From positions 1 through 64,000 of the forward strand of contig NZ_JACHTM010000004.1 of the NCBI RefSeq assembly GCF_015354055.1: a DNA stretch of 64,000 nt, written 5' to 3'. This document shows, piece after piece, positions 25,077-36,898 of this stretch (positions are counted from its first letter, which is position 1; every line of letters begins with the position of its first letter). Position numbers and translations under genes: made by a program. The notes under the pieces were generated by a model. The model saw nothing but the letters and a program-made list of their open reading frames with translations, searched no databases and was not told the DNA's origin. Origin of the DNA: Thermaurantiacus tibetensis (lineage in GTDB: Bacteria; Pseudomonadota; Alphaproteobacteria; Sphingomonadales; Sphingomonadaceae).

Positions 25077-26483
25077 ATGTCGATGGCCATGACCGAACCC
25101 GTCCACGTCATCGGCGGCGGCCTTGCCGGCTCGGAGGCCGCCTGGCAGCTGGCGCAGGCCGGCCACCCCGTCGTGCTCCACGAGATGCGGGGGGACGTGA
25201 TGACGCCGGCGCACCGGACCGACCGGCTGGCCGAGCTCGTCTGCTCGAACAGCTTCCGCTCAGGCGATGCCGAGCGCAACGCCGTCGGCCTCCTCCACGC
25301 CGAGATGCGTGCGCTCGGCTCGCTGGTGATGGCAGCGGCCGACGGCGCCCGCGTGCCCGCAGGCTCGGCGCTCGCGGTCGACCGCGACCTCTTCGCCGCC
25401 GAGGTCACGCAGCGGGTCTCGGCGCACCCGCGCATCGCGCTGGTCCGCGAGGAGGTGCGGGCCATCCCGCCCCACTGGGCTGACGTCATCGTCGCGACCG
25501 GGCCGCTCACCTCCGACGCGCTCGCCGCGCACATCCAGACGCTCACCGGCGAGGCGCACCTCGCCTTCTTCGATGCGATCGCGCCCATCGTCCATGCCGA
25601 GACGGTCGACATGGGAATCGCCTGGCGCCAGTCCCGCTGGGACCGGGGCAGCCCCGACGGCGACGGCGACGATTATGTCAACTGCCCGCTCGACCGGGAG
25701 CAGTATCGCGCGTTCGTGGCCGCCCTCCTTGCGGGCGAGAAGATGGCCTTCAAGGACTGGGAGCATGTGCCCTACTTCGAGGGGTGCATGCCGATCGAGG
25801 TGATGGCCGAGCGCGGGCCCGAGACGCTCCGCTTCGGGCCGATGAAGCCGGTCGGCCTCACCGATCCGCGGACCGGCCGGCGGCCCTATGCCGTCGTCCA
25901 GCTCCGGCGGGAGAACCGCGCCGGCACGCTCCTCAACATGGTCGGCTTCCAGACCAAGCTGAAGCACGGCGAGCAGGTGCGGATCTTCCGCACCATCCCG
26001 GGGCTCGCGCGCGCCGAGTTCGCCCGGCTCGGCGGCCTCCACCGCAACAGCTTCATCCGCTCGCCGGTCCTGCTCGACTCGTGGCTGCGGCTGAAGGCCG
26101 ACCCGCGGATCCGCTTCGCCGGCCAGATCACGGGCTGCGAGGGCTATGTGGAAAGCGCCGCCATCGGCCTTCTGGCCGGGCGGTTCGTCGCTGCCGCGCG
26201 CGCGGGGCGCCCGCTCGGCCCGCCGCCGCCGGAAACCGCGCTCGGCGCGCTCCTCGCCCACATCACGGGGGCCGCCAACCCCGAGACCTTCCAGCCCATG
26301 AACGTGAACTTCGGCCTGTTCCCGCCGGTGGACGGGGCGGGCCGGCGCGACCGCAAGGCGATGATGACGGCGCGCGCGCGGGCTGCGCTTCAGCAGTGGA
26401 TCGCCGGAAGCGGGGGCCAAGCGGGCGGGGCGGCCACACCCGAGCCTGCCGCGAGGCCGGCGCTGCCGGCGGCCGCCGGCTGA
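25077..26483 (+). CDS. trmFO: Folate/FAD-dependent tRNA m5U54 methyltransferase TrmFO
   Basis: TrmFO methylates U54 in the T-loop of tRNA using methylenetetrahydrofolate and FADH2. The FAD-binding fold is [19 protein letters not shown] near the start. [51 protein letters not shown] and [16 protein letters not shown] are strongly conserved family segments, including the catalytic-site cysteines. The 468-residue length includes a short Ala/Gly-rich C-terminal tail. Three ATGs (25077, 25083, 25089) are all possible starts; the third gives [11 protein letters not shown]. Confidence 0.96.
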   Translation: MSMAMTEPVHVIGGGLAGSEAAWQLAQAGHPVVLHEMRGDVMTPAHRTDRLAELVCSNSFRSGDAERNAVGLLHAEMRALGSLVMAAADGARVPAGSALAVDRDLFAAEVTQRVSAHPRIALVREEVRAIPPHWADVIVATGPLTSDALAAHIQTLTGEAHLAFFDAIAPIVHAETVDMGIAWRQSRWDRGSPDGDGDDYVNCPLDREQYRAFVAALLAGEKMAFKDWEHVPYFEGCMPIEVMAERGPETLRFGPMKPVGLTDPRTGRRPYAVVQLRRENRAGTLLNMVGFQTKLKHGEQVRIFRTIPGLARAEFARLGGLHRNSFIRSPVLLDSWLRLKADPRIRFAGQITGCEGYVESAAIGLLAGRFVAAARAGRPLGPPPPETALGALLAHITGAANPETFQPMNVNFGLFPPVDGAGRRDRKAMMTARARAALQQWIAGSGGQAGGAATPEPAARPALPAAAG

Positions 26484-26554
26484 GACCCGGCCTTGCGCCG
26501 GGCACGGCGCCGGCTAGGGACGGGTGCAGGGTTTTCAAGAACGGGGAGGGGGAG

Positions 26555-27325
26555 ATGGGGCGGCTCGAGGGCAAGCGGGCGCTGGTGACGGGAGCCGCCT
26601 CGGGGCTCGGCCGGCGCATTGCCGAGCGGTTCGTGGGCGAAGGCGCGCGCGTGCTCCTGACCGACATCGCCGGCGACGCGGTGGCCGCGGTGGCGCAAGG
26701 GCTCGGCCAGCCCTGGGCCCGGCTCGACGTCACGAACCCTGAGGAGTGGACGGCCGCGCTCGACGTGGCCGCCGCCGCCTTCGGCGGGCTCGAGCTCCTC
26801 GTCAACAACGCCGGGATCGGCCCGGGCGGCACGGTCGAGGAGACCACGCTCGAGACCTGGCGCCGCTGCCATGCCATCAACCTCGACGGCACCTTCCTCG
26901 GCTGCAAGCTGGCGCTGCCCCTCATGCGCGAGACGACCGCGCGCGACGGCACGCTGGGGGCCATCCTCAACCTCTCCTCGATCGCCGGGGTGATCGCCGC
27001 GGCCAACATGGCCGCCTACAACAGCGCCAAGGCCGCGGTGCGCCACTTCACCAAGTCGGTCGCGCTGCACTGCGCGCGGGAGGGCGGGCGGATCCGCGCC
27101 AACTCGCTCCACCCCGCCTTCATCGACACGCCGATCCTCGACAATTTCGAGGTGCCGGGCCTCGACCGCGCGGGCCTTCTCGCCAAGCTCGGCCGGCAGA
27201 TCCCGCTCGGCCGCGTGGGCGAGCCCGACGACGTGGCCTGGGCGGCGGTCTACCTCTGCTCGGACGAGGCGAAGTTCGTGACCGGCGCCGAGCTCTTCAT
27301 CGACGGCGGCATCAGCGCCCGCTAG
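26555..27325 (+). CDS. Short-chain dehydrogenase/reductase
   Basis: This 256-residue classical SDR has the cofactor motif GAASGLGR at 13-20, NNAG near 84, the catalytic Ser in NLSSIAG and the YxxxK pair in [10 protein letters not shown]. The C-terminus ([13 protein letters not shown]) is typical of FabG/BDH-like enzymes. The Asp at the end of the second strand (LLTDI) suggests NAD+ preference. The substrate is unknown; similar proteins are annotated as 3-alpha/3-beta-hydroxysteroid or cyclohexanol dehydrogenases. GGGGAGGGGGAG precedes the ATG. The last 14 nt overlap mutS tail to tail. Confidence 0.9.
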   Translation: MGRLEGKRALVTGAASGLGRRIAERFVGEGARVLLTDIAGDAVAAVAQGLGQPWARLDVTNPEEWTAALDVAAAAFGGLELLVNNAGIGPGGTVEETTLETWRRCHAINLDGTFLGCKLALPLMRETTARDGTLGAILNLSSIAGVIAAANMAAYNSAKAAVRHFTKSVALHCAREGGRIRANSLHPAFIDTPILDNFEVPGLDRAGLLAKLGRQIPLGRVGEPDDVAWAAVYLCSDEAKFVTGAELFIDGGISAR

Positions 27326-29864
27326 CTTCCTCGCGCACCAGCCGGACGAGCTCGTAGACGAGGTCGAGCGCGGCGCGGGGGCTGAGCGTATCGGGGGCAA
27401 CGGCGCGCAGGCGCTCGCGCAGGGCGTCGGCCGGCCGAGGCGGCGCGGCGGGGGGAGAAGCCGCGCGGAACAGCGGCAGGTCGGCGAGCGCCTCGGCGGC
27501 GCCACGGCCCACCTCGCCCGCCTCCAGCCGGGCGAGCACCTCCCGCGCCCGGGCCAGCACCGGTTCGGGCACGCCGGCGACGCGCGCCACTTCGAGGCCG
27601 AAGCTCCCGGGCGCTGCCCCTGCGGCAATCTCGTGAAGGAAGACCAGCCGGCCGTTCCATTCCTTGGCCCGGGCGCAGCGCAGTGCGATGCCGGGCTGCT
27701 GGCCTGCCAGCGCGGTCAGCTCATGGTAGTGGGTGGCAAAGAGCGTGCGGCAGCCGCGCGCGGCAAGTGCTTCCGTCACTGCCCAGGCGAGCGCGAGACC
27801 GTCCCAGGTGGCGGTGCCGCGCCCGACCTCGTCGAGGAGGACAAGCGAGCGCTCGGTCGCGCCGCGGAGGATGGCCGCGGTCTCCGCCATCTCCACCATG
27901 AAGGTGGAGCGCCCCTCGGCGAGGCTGTCGGAGGCGCCGACCCGGCTGAACAGCCGGTCGACGATTCCGAGCCGGGCTTCGGCCGCGGGCACGAAGCTCC
28001 CGGCCTGGGCGAGGACGGCGACGAGGGCGTTCTGGCGCAGGAAGGTCGACTTGCCGCCCATGTTGGGGCCGGTCACGAGCCACAGCCGCTCCTCCCCCTC
28101 GAGGCGGCAGTCGTTGGGGACGAAGGGCTCGCCTCCCGCCTGCCGCGCTGCCTCGACGACCGGGTGGCGCCCGGCGGTGACCGCGAACTCGGTGCCGTCG
28201 GTGAGTTCGGGGCGAACCCAGCCGCCTTCGGCTGCCCGCTCGGCAAGGGCTGCGGCCATGTCGCAGGCGGCAAGTGCTGCTGCGCGGGCGCTGATGGCAT
28301 CGGCCCAGGCGAGCACGGCTTCCGTCAGCCGCGCGAGGTGCGCGGCCTCGATGGCGAGCGCCTCCTCGGCAGAAGTCGCAATCCGGTCGGCGAGCGCCCT
28401 GAGGCGCGGCTCGTCGAACCGCATGGCGCTGCCGAGCGTCTGGCGGTGGAGGAAGCTGCCGGGGAGCACCGGCCCGTGCCGGCTCGGCACCTCGACATGG
28501 TAGCCGAGCACGCCGTTGTGGCGGATCCTGAGGCTCTGCACCCCCGTCTCTGCGCGCAGCGTGGCCTCGAGCGCGGCAATCGCAGCCCGGCCATCGGTCG
28601 CAAGCCGGCGCGCCTCGTCGAGCGCGGGGTCGGCGCCGTCGGCGATCGCGCCTCCGGCGCTCGCCTCCACCGGTGGGCGCTCGGCAAGCACCGCGAGCGC
28701 CTGCGAAAGCTCGGCAAGCGGTGCAAGCGCCTCGGCGAGGCCGCCGAGCGGCCCGTCTGAGGGAAGCAGGGCCGAAAGCCGGCCGGCGGCCGCAAGCCCG
28801 TCGCGGATCTGGGCGAGGTCGGGCGGGCGACCGCGGCCGGCGGCAAGCCGGGCGAGCGCGCGGGCGAGGTCGGGCGCCTGACGCAGGAGCGCGCGGGTCT
28901 CGGCGCGAAGGCGGGAGTTGGCGAGGAAGGCCTCAACGCGGTCGAGCCGGGCCTCGATCGGCTCGCGCCGGGCAAGCGGGGCAGCGAGCGCGTCGGCAAG
29001 CAGCCGGGCGCCGGCTGCCGTCACCGTGCGGTCGACGGCCGCGAGCAGGCTGCCGGCCCGGGTGCCGCCGCTGCCGCGCACCAGCTCGAGGCTTGCCCGG
29101 CTCGCGGCGTCGATCGCCATCACCGCCTCGGCCTCGAACCGGCGGGGCGGCTGGAGCCGGACGGGCGCACCGCGCGCGGTGCGGTCGATGTGCGCGAGAA
29201 GGCCGCCGAGCGCCGCGAGCGCCGGGCGGCCGAAGCCCTCGGCCGCACCCGGGCCGAAGCGGCGCACGAGCGCCCGCTCGGCCTCGAGGCTGTCGAAGCC
29301 GGGGAGGCTGGCCGAGGTCAGGGTCTCGGCCGGGGCAAGCCGCGCCAGCTCGTCGGCAACGGCCTCGGCCGCGACTTCGCCGGCGGCGAGCTCGCCGGTC
29401 GAGACATCGGCCCAGGCAAGCCCCGCCCGGTCTCCGGCCGGAAAGACGGCGGCGAGCAGGCTTCGGCCGCGCGGGTCGAGCAGGCGCTCCTCCATGAGCG
29501 TGCCGGGGGTCAGCACGCGGACGATCTCGCGGCGGACGATGGCCTTGGCGCCGCGCCGGCGGGCGGCGGCCGGGTCCTCCATCTGCTCGGCAATCGCGAC
29601 CGCCCGGCCGGCGCGGACGAGGCGGGCAAGATAGGCCTCCTGCGCATGGACCGGGATGCCGCACATGGGCACCGGCCGGCCCTCGTGCTCGCCGCGGGCA
29701 GTGAGCGCGATGTCGAGCAGGCGCGCCACCTCGCGCGCGTCGTCGAAGAAGGCCTCGTAGAAGTCGCCCATGCGCACGAGGAGGAGCGCATCCCCGGCCT
29801 CGGCCTTGAGGGCGAGCACCTGGCCCATCATCGGGGTCGCGCCCGGCGCGATTGCGGAGCCCAT
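27312..29864 (-). CDS. mutS: DNA mismatch repair ATPase MutS
   Basis: MutS recognises base mismatches and starts methyl-directed repair. The mismatch-reading Phe-x-Glu is F35-x-E37 in [12 protein letters not shown]. The ABC-type ATPase has Walker [11 protein letters not shown] near 597-606, a Walker B ending [11 protein letters not shown] and the [11 protein letters not shown] switch motif. At 850 residues the protein has all five domains. The start ATG 29864 leaves a short N-terminus, in line with alphaproteobacterial MutS. Only 53 nt separate it from the divergent malic enzyme gene. Confidence 0.97.
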   Translation of the reverse strand: MGSAIAPGATPMMGQVLALKAEAGDALLLVRMGDFYEAFFDDAREVARLLDIALTARGEHEGRPVPMCGIPVHAQEAYLARLVRAGRAVAIAEQMEDPAAARRRGAKAIVRREIVRVLTPGTLMEERLLDPRGRSLLAAVFPAGDRAGLAWADVSTGELAAGEVAAEAVADELARLAPAETLTSASLPGFDSLEAERALVRRFGPGAAEGFGRPALAALGGLLAHIDRTARGAPVRLQPPRRFEAEAVMAIDAASRASLELVRGSGGTRAGSLLAAVDRTVTAAGARLLADALAAPLARREPIEARLDRVEAFLANSRLRAETRALLRQAPDLARALARLAAGRGRPPDLAQIRDGLAAAGRLSALLPSDGPLGGLAEALAPLAELSQALAVLAERPPVEASAGGAIADGADPALDEARRLATDGRAAIAALEATLRAETGVQSLRIRHNGVLGYHVEVPSRHGPVLPGSFLHRQTLGSAMRFDEPRLRALADRIATSAEEALAIEAAHLARLTEAVLAWADAISARAAALAACDMAAALAERAAEGGWVRPELTDGTEFAVTAGRHPVVEAARQAGGEPFVPNDCRLEGEERLWLVTGPNMGGKSTFLRQNALVAVLAQAGSFVPAAEARLGIVDRLFSRVGASDSLAEGRSTFMVEMAETAAILRGATERSLVLLDEVGRGTATWDGLALAWAVTEALAARGCRTLFATHYHELTALAGQQPGIALRCARAKEWNGRLVFLHEIAAGAAPGSFGLEVARVAGVPEPVLARAREVLARLEAGEVGRGAAEALADLPLFRAASPPAAPPRPADALRERLRAVAPDTLSPRAALDLVYELVRLVREEASGR

Positions 29865-29917
29865 GGCCGCCTCGTAAGAGGTCGGCGGACGTTTCGCAAA
29901 AGGGAGTGGCAGCGCCG

Positions 29918-32182
<2,265 letters not shown>

Positions 32183-32196
32183 CAGCGCCTTCCGGC

Positions 32197-32958
32197 ATGC
32201 CGCCGCTCCTCATGATCCACGGCATGTGGGGCCGGCCGGAGACCTTCGCCCGGCTCCGGCCTGAGCTTGCGGCGGCCGGAATCGCCTCGGTCGCTCCCGC
32301 ACTGCCCTGCCACGACATTCCGCCCGGAAGCCCGGCACCGCCCGCGCTCGGGCGGATCCGGCTCGAGGACTATGTGACGGCGCTCGCTGCCGAAGTGGCG
32401 GCGCTCGGCGAGGCCCCCGTCATCCTCGGCCACTCGCTCGGCGGGCTCCTCGCCCAGCTGGTCGCCGCCCGCACCGGCGCCGCCGGGCTCATCCTCCTCG
32501 CGCCGGCGCCCTCGGCCCAGACGCTGCGCCCTTCCCTTGCGCAGGCGGCAACGCTCCGCCGGGTGACGCTCGGCTGGGGCTGGTGGCGCAGGCCGACCCT
32601 GATCGACGCGGAGGCCGCGCGCTTCGGAGTCTTCAACGGCGTGCCGGAGGCCGAAGCCGCGGAGGGGGTCGGCCTTCTCACCTGGGACTCCGGGCCTGTG
32701 CTGGCGCAGCTGGCCTTCCCATTCCTCGACCCGCAGCGGGGCTCCCGCGTGGGCTACGAGCGCCTGCGCATGCCCGCGCTCGTGCTGTTCGGCGCGCGTG
32801 ACCGGATCGCGACCGCCGCGACCGCCCGGGAGACGGCGCGCCGCCTGACCGGCCGGGTCGACTATCTCGCCTGGGCAGACTGCGGGCACTGGTTCTTCCA
32901 CGATGCCATCCGGCCCCGGCTTGCCGAGGCGATCGGCCGGTTCATGGCAGGCCTCTGA
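32197..32958 (+). CDS. Alpha/beta hydrolase
   Basis: A compact 253-residue alpha/beta hydrolase. It has the oxyanion strand LLMIHGMWG at the start, the nucleophile elbow GHSLGG with S80, a probable acid in LFGARDRIAT near 206 and the catalytic His in ADCGHWFFHD near 230. The lid region is rich in Trp (LGWGWWRRP), suggesting a hydrophobic substrate. The gene starts 14 nt after maeB, so it is probably co-transcribed. The substrate is not known. Confidence 0.85.
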   Translation: MPPLLMIHGMWGRPETFARLRPELAAAGIASVAPALPCHDIPPGSPAPPALGRIRLEDYVTALAAEVAALGEAPVILGHSLGGLLAQLVAARTGAAGLILLAPAPSAQTLRPSLAQAATLRRVTLGWGWWRRPTLIDAEAARFGVFNGVPEAEAAEGVGLLTWDSGPVLAQLAFPFLDPQRGSRVGYERLRMPALVLFGARDRIATAATARETARRLTGRVDYLAWADCGHWFFHDAIRPRLAEAIGRFMAGL

Positions 32959-33034
32959 TGGCGTTGACGCCAGCCGGCGCCGCCCATAGCGTGAACCGAG
33001 GCGAGCATGGGCGCCCCCGGCCGGGGAGACGCGG

Positions 33035-34195
33035 GTGATGACGGAGAGAGCTGGGGTGTCGCGTCCGGAGTGGTCGCGCCCGGGGGTGTCGCGCCGGGGC
33101 GTGTTCGCCGGCGCTGCCGGCCTTGTCGCGCTGGCCGGCGCGCCGGGGGCCGGGCGGGCCGCGCCGGCGCCCGCGCCCGCGCTCTTCGGCCCGCCGCCGG
33201 GCGTCGCCCAGCTGTCCCGGAACGAGAACCCCTACGGCCCGTCGCCGGCCGCGCTTCGCGCCATCGCCGAGACGGCCGCGCTCGGCTGCTGGTATGCCAA
33301 CGCGGCGACCGAACGGCTGGCGGCCATGATCGCCGAGCGCAACGGGCTTGCCCCCGACCACGTCATGGTCGGCGCCGGCTCGTCCGAAGTGCTCGACTGC
33401 GCCACCATGGCCTTCGGCCGGAGCGGGGCGATCGTCGCGCCCGAGCTCCTGTTCGACCCGCCGCTTGCCTATGCGGAGGGCAAGGGGGTGGAAGTCCGCC
33501 GCGTGCCGCTTGCCCCGGACATGGGGATCGACCTCGACGCGCTCGCTGCGGCGGCGCGGGCGCCGGGCGTGGCGCTTGTCCACCTCTGCAACCCCAACAA
33601 CCCGACCGGCCTTGCGATTCCGGGCGCGACGCTTGCTGCGTTCATCGACCGCCTGCCAGGCCACGTGACCGTGCTGGTGGACGAAGCCTATAACGAGCTC
33701 ACGCCCGACCCGCCGGCCTTCTCGGTGGTGGGCCGGGTGCGCGCCGGAGACCGCGTGATCGTGACGCGCACCTTCTCCAAGCTCCACGGGCTGGCCGGCC
33801 TCCGGGTCGGCTATGCGCTCGGCCGGCCGGACCTTCTCGAGCGGCTGCGGCCCTGGAGCATGTCGGTCGGTGGCAACACCGCGGGACTCGCCGCGGCCGT
33901 CGCCAGCCTCGACGATGCGCCGTTCCTTGCCATGTCGCGCGCGCGGATCGTGGAGGGGCGGGAGATGATCGCGGCGGCCGCCGCCGCGCAGGGCTTGCCG
34001 ACCCTGCCATCGGCTGCCAACTTCGTCCTGGTGCGCGTGCCCGACGCCGAGCGGCTGCGCGCAGCACTGGCGGCCGAGAAGATCCTCGTGCGCGGGCCCT
34101 ACGGCCGCTTCCGCGAGTGGTCGCGGGTCTCGTGCGGGCGGCTGGAGGACATCCGCCGCTATGCCGAGGCGCTGCCGCGCGCGCTTGCGGCATGA
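33035..34195 (+). CDS. Tat-exported PLP aminotransferase, HisC-like
   Basis: The C-terminal 330 residues are a fold-type I aminotransferase of the histidinol-phosphate group: SRNENPYGPSPAALRA, LVHLCNPNNPTGLAI, VTVLVDEAYNE and the PLP lysine K249 in TRTFSKLHGLAGLRVGYA. The N-terminus carries a Tat-like signal, S19-R20-R21-GVF followed by AGAAGLVALAGAPGAGRA, so it should be folded with PLP inside the cell and exported. A biosynthetic HisC would be cytoplasmic, so the role is probably different, perhaps on a periplasmic amino compound. The GTGATG junction leaves two close starts; 33035 is the first. No his genes are nearby. Confidence 0.85.
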   Translation: MMTERAGVSRPEWSRPGVSRRGVFAGAAGLVALAGAPGAGRAAPAPAPALFGPPPGVAQLSRNENPYGPSPAALRAIAETAALGCWYANAATERLAAMIAERNGLAPDHVMVGAGSSEVLDCATMAFGRSGAIVAPELLFDPPLAYAEGKGVEVRRVPLAPDMGIDLDALAAAARAPGVALVHLCNPNNPTGLAIPGATLAAFIDRLPGHVTVLVDEAYNELTPDPPAFSVVGRVRAGDRVIVTRTFSKLHGLAGLRVGYALGRPDLLERLRPWSMSVGGNTAGLAAAVASLDDAPFLAMSRARIVEGREMIAAAAAAQGLPTLPSAANFVLVRVPDAERLRAALAAEKILVRGPYGRFREWSRVSCGRLEDIRRYAEALPRALAA

Positions 34196-34320
34196 CCGCG
34201 GTCCGGTTGGTGCGGCGCGGCCGTTCCGCTTCGGCAGGGGGGCCGGGCGGCCGGGTGGAACGGGCGTTAACGGAATTTCAAGTGGAGTCCTGGCCGGACC
34301 TGGGGTAGGGCGCTTCTGCC

Positions 34321-35949
34321 ATGAGTCCGCGCGAACGGATCCTTGAACCCTACACGCGGCGCGTGAACGACCTGCCGCACCGGCTGCGCAAGACCCTGGC
34401 CGTCTCGGCCATACTCTTCGTTGCAATGGTGGTCGGTTTCCTGACAGCCGTCCTGCCGCAGGAGTTCATTGTCATTCCCCTGCTGCCGCTGATCGTCCTT
34501 CTCCTTGTCGTGCTCTGGATGGCGCCGGACATCGATCCCGAGCTTGATCGCAGCGTGTGCAAACTTTTCCTGCTTTACACGGGGGCAGCGCTGGTCTGGC
34601 CGCACTATGTGGCGTTCGTCCTTCCGGGCGTCGGCTATCTCACGCCGCCCCGGCTGTTCCTCATTCCGATGGTTGCCGTGGCGATCTACTTCATCGCCAC
34701 CTCAAGCCGGGCGCGGGGCATGATCGCGGACGGGTTCAACGTGTCGTCCGTGGCGAAGTGGTCGTTCATCTTCTTCATCGTGGCCCAGGCTGCCATCACT
34801 ATCGCGACCAACACTGTGAACAGCCGCTGGCTCCTTGGGCTCGTCATCTGGTATTTCATGACGGTCGCTGCCGTCATCGTCTTTTCCTATGAGGGCACGG
34901 TCCGCAGGTTCGTCGGCCTCATCCTTGCCGGGGTCATCGTCGTCTGCCTTTCTGCCTTTGCGGAATGGACCCAGAGCTACAAGTTCTGGATGGACTGGTT
35001 CCCGCCCTGGCTCCAGGGGGACCCGGAACTCTGGAACAAGGTGATGCAGGGCTCGGGGCGCGCCGGGACCGACATTTATCGGGCCTCGGGCATCCTGCTG
35101 ACGCCGGTGACCGTCGGCGAGTTCATCGCCTTCACGGCGCCCTTCACCGTCTGGTATATGATCACGGCCAAGACGGTCCGCGACGGGGTGATCGGCATCC
35201 TCGTGATCATCGCGCTGGCGCTCGGCGCATGGGGTTCCTACTCGCGGACCACCTTCGTCGGCCTCATCGTCGGGCTGGGGGTCTTCGCGTTCCTCTGGTC
35301 GATCCGTCGCCACCAGCGCTCGGGCCGCACCCGCGACCTGGTGGGTCCCGCTGCGGTGTGGGCCTTCCCGGTCATGGCGCTCCTGACACTGCTCAGCGTG
35401 CTGTTCGTCGGCCGGGTGCGCCGCGCGGTTCTGGGCGGCGGGGAACACCAGTCGAGCAATGATGCGCGCAAGATCCAGTGGGAGAAGACCTTCGACCTTC
35501 TCGAAAGGAATCCGATCGGCTACGGGAGTGGCCGTTCGCCTGAGCTGATCGGCTACATGAACCCCGGCCGCAACAATTACACGGTTGATGGCTACTACAT
35601 GACCCTTCTGGTCGACTACGGAATCCTGCCGTTCCTCGCCTTCGTCATCTTTTTCTTCGCTTGCGTCTGGGTTGCATCAAGCACCTACCTGCGCGCCCGG
35701 ACACCCGACGAGGATGCAAGCGTCGCTGTCGCCTCCGCGCTCACCGTGTTCCTCGTGACAAAGCTGGTCTCGGCGCAGACCGAAGTGAATTACATCATGT
35801 TCCCGGTGGCGGCCATGGCGCTGGCGCTCGCCGCCCGGCAGCAGCGGCGACTGATGCGCGATGAGGCGCCGCCGGTCTGGCAGCCCCCCGCGCGCCGTGG
35901 CGTTGCGGTGCCGTCGCGCCCTGTCCTTGGACTGCCGCGCATGAGATGA
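34321..35949 (+). CDS. O-antigen ligase / polymerase-like membrane protein
   Basis: The 542-residue protein has about 12 membrane segments and a large periplasmic loop with SYSRTTFVGLIVG (the conserved Arg of O-antigen ligase-type proteins) and NPIGYGSGRSPELIGYMN. This resembles the WaaL/Wzy family, which joins lipid-linked glycans to lipid A or polymerises them. Base use is less GC-rich than neighbours: the 60 bases from 34801 contain 33 G+C, against 46 in the 60 from 33841. With the next gene it looks like a patch of different origin. The 34196-34320 gap before it holds TTAACGGAATTTCAAG near 34266 but no certain promoter. Confidence 0.8.
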   Translation: MSPRERILEPYTRRVNDLPHRLRKTLAVSAILFVAMVVGFLTAVLPQEFIVIPLLPLIVLLLVVLWMAPDIDPELDRSVCKLFLLYTGAALVWPHYVAFVLPGVGYLTPPRLFLIPMVAVAIYFIATSSRARGMIADGFNVSSVAKWSFIFFIVAQAAITIATNTVNSRWLLGLVIWYFMTVAAVIVFSYEGTVRRFVGLILAGVIVVCLSAFAEWTQSYKFWMDWFPPWLQGDPELWNKVMQGSGRAGTDIYRASGILLTPVTVGEFIAFTAPFTVWYMITAKTVRDGVIGILVIIALALGAWGSYSRTTFVGLIVGLGVFAFLWSIRRHQRSGRTRDLVGPAAVWAFPVMALLTLLSVLFVGRVRRAVLGGGEHQSSNDARKIQWEKTFDLLERNPIGYGSGRSPELIGYMNPGRNNYTVDGYYMTLLVDYGILPFLAFVIFFFACVWVASSTYLRARTPDEDASVAVASALTVFLVTKLVSAQTEVNYIMFPVAAMALALAARQQRRLMRDEAPPVWQPPARRGVAVPSRPVLGLPRMR

Positions 35950-36075
35950 CGGGCGGGGGGCCGGCCCGGGGGGCTGTTCCGGGCCGATCCGGCACCGGGT
36001 GCTTGCGGTGCCGCGCGTGACCCGGTTGGCGGGCAGCGACGGGGCCCTCCCGGGCAGACAGACAGGAGAAGCTGG

Positions 36076-36870
36076 TTGCGAACCCTCTTGAAGCAGTTGC
36101 GGGACCGTGCGGTCGGCGCGATCTATGCCGACGATTATGACCGCCTGATCCGGTTCAATGCCATTCCCCGCCCCAACTATGCTTATATCCTCTGGATCGC
36201 GGCAGACCTGGCAAAGCGGCTCGGGATCCCGGCGATCTCGGCGCTCGAGTTCGGCGTTGCCGGTGGCAACGGTCTCGTGGCGATGCAGGCCCACGCCGAC
36301 CGAATCGCGGCGATCACCGGCATTTCGATCAGGGTCTTCGGGTTCGACACCGGAGTCGGCCTGCCGCCGCCCAAGGACTATCGCGACCTGCCCTATGTGT
36401 GGCAGGAATCCCAGTTCCGGATGGACGAGGCGGCGCTGCGCAAGCGGCTCGGCAAGGCCGAGCTGATCCTCGGCGACGTGCGCCAGACGCTGGCCGGCTT
36501 CGCCGAGACGCACCAGCCGCCGCCGGTCGGGGCCATTTCCTTCGATCTCGACTATTATTCGTCAACCGTTGCGGCCTTCGGCGTGTTCGGCATCCCCGCC
36601 GCCTTCCGCCTGCCGCGGATCCTCTGCTATTTCGACGACATCCTCAGCACGAACCTCGGGCATGTCGGCCCGGCGGTCGGCGTGCCGCTGGCGATCGAGG
36701 AGTATCGCCGCGCCCATCCGCGCCACGCCCTCGATCCCCTGACGCACCTCGAGTTCGCCTATCCGCCGGCGCGGCGCTGGCACCGCCAGATCTACTCCTT
36801 CGGCGACTTCGACCATCCGCGGTTCAACGACTTCATCTACGGCGTCGACCGGCAGCTCCCGCTCGCCTGA
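36076..36870 (+). CDS. TylF-like SAM-dependent methyltransferase candidate
   Basis: The 264-residue protein has a Rossmann opening SALEFGVAGGNGLVAMQ near 55 that resembles motif I of class I methyltransferases. FGFDTGVGLPPPKDY and AISFDLDYYSSTVAAFGVFG resemble the FDSFEGLP and DxDLYSST motifs of TylF/MycF sugar O-methyltransferases. So sugar or glycan methylation is a reasonable guess, but the identity is low. TTG at 36076 is the start, 10 nt after AGGAG; there is no ATG near. It is moderately low in GC (32 of 60 from 36121). It follows the O-antigen ligase gene after 126 nt. Confidence 0.65.
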   Translation: MRTLLKQLRDRAVGAIYADDYDRLIRFNAIPRPNYAYILWIAADLAKRLGIPAISALEFGVAGGNGLVAMQAHADRIAAITGISIRVFGFDTGVGLPPPKDYRDLPYVWQESQFRMDEAALRKRLGKAELILGDVRQTLAGFAETHQPPPVGAISFDLDYYSSTVAAFGVFGIPAAFRLPRILCYFDDILSTNLGHVGPAVGVPLAIEEYRRAHPRHALDPLTHLEFAYPPARRWHRQIYSFGDFDHPRFNDFIYGVDRQLPLA

Positions 36871-36898
36871 CGGCGGAGCCGGCGGCCCCGGCCTCGGC

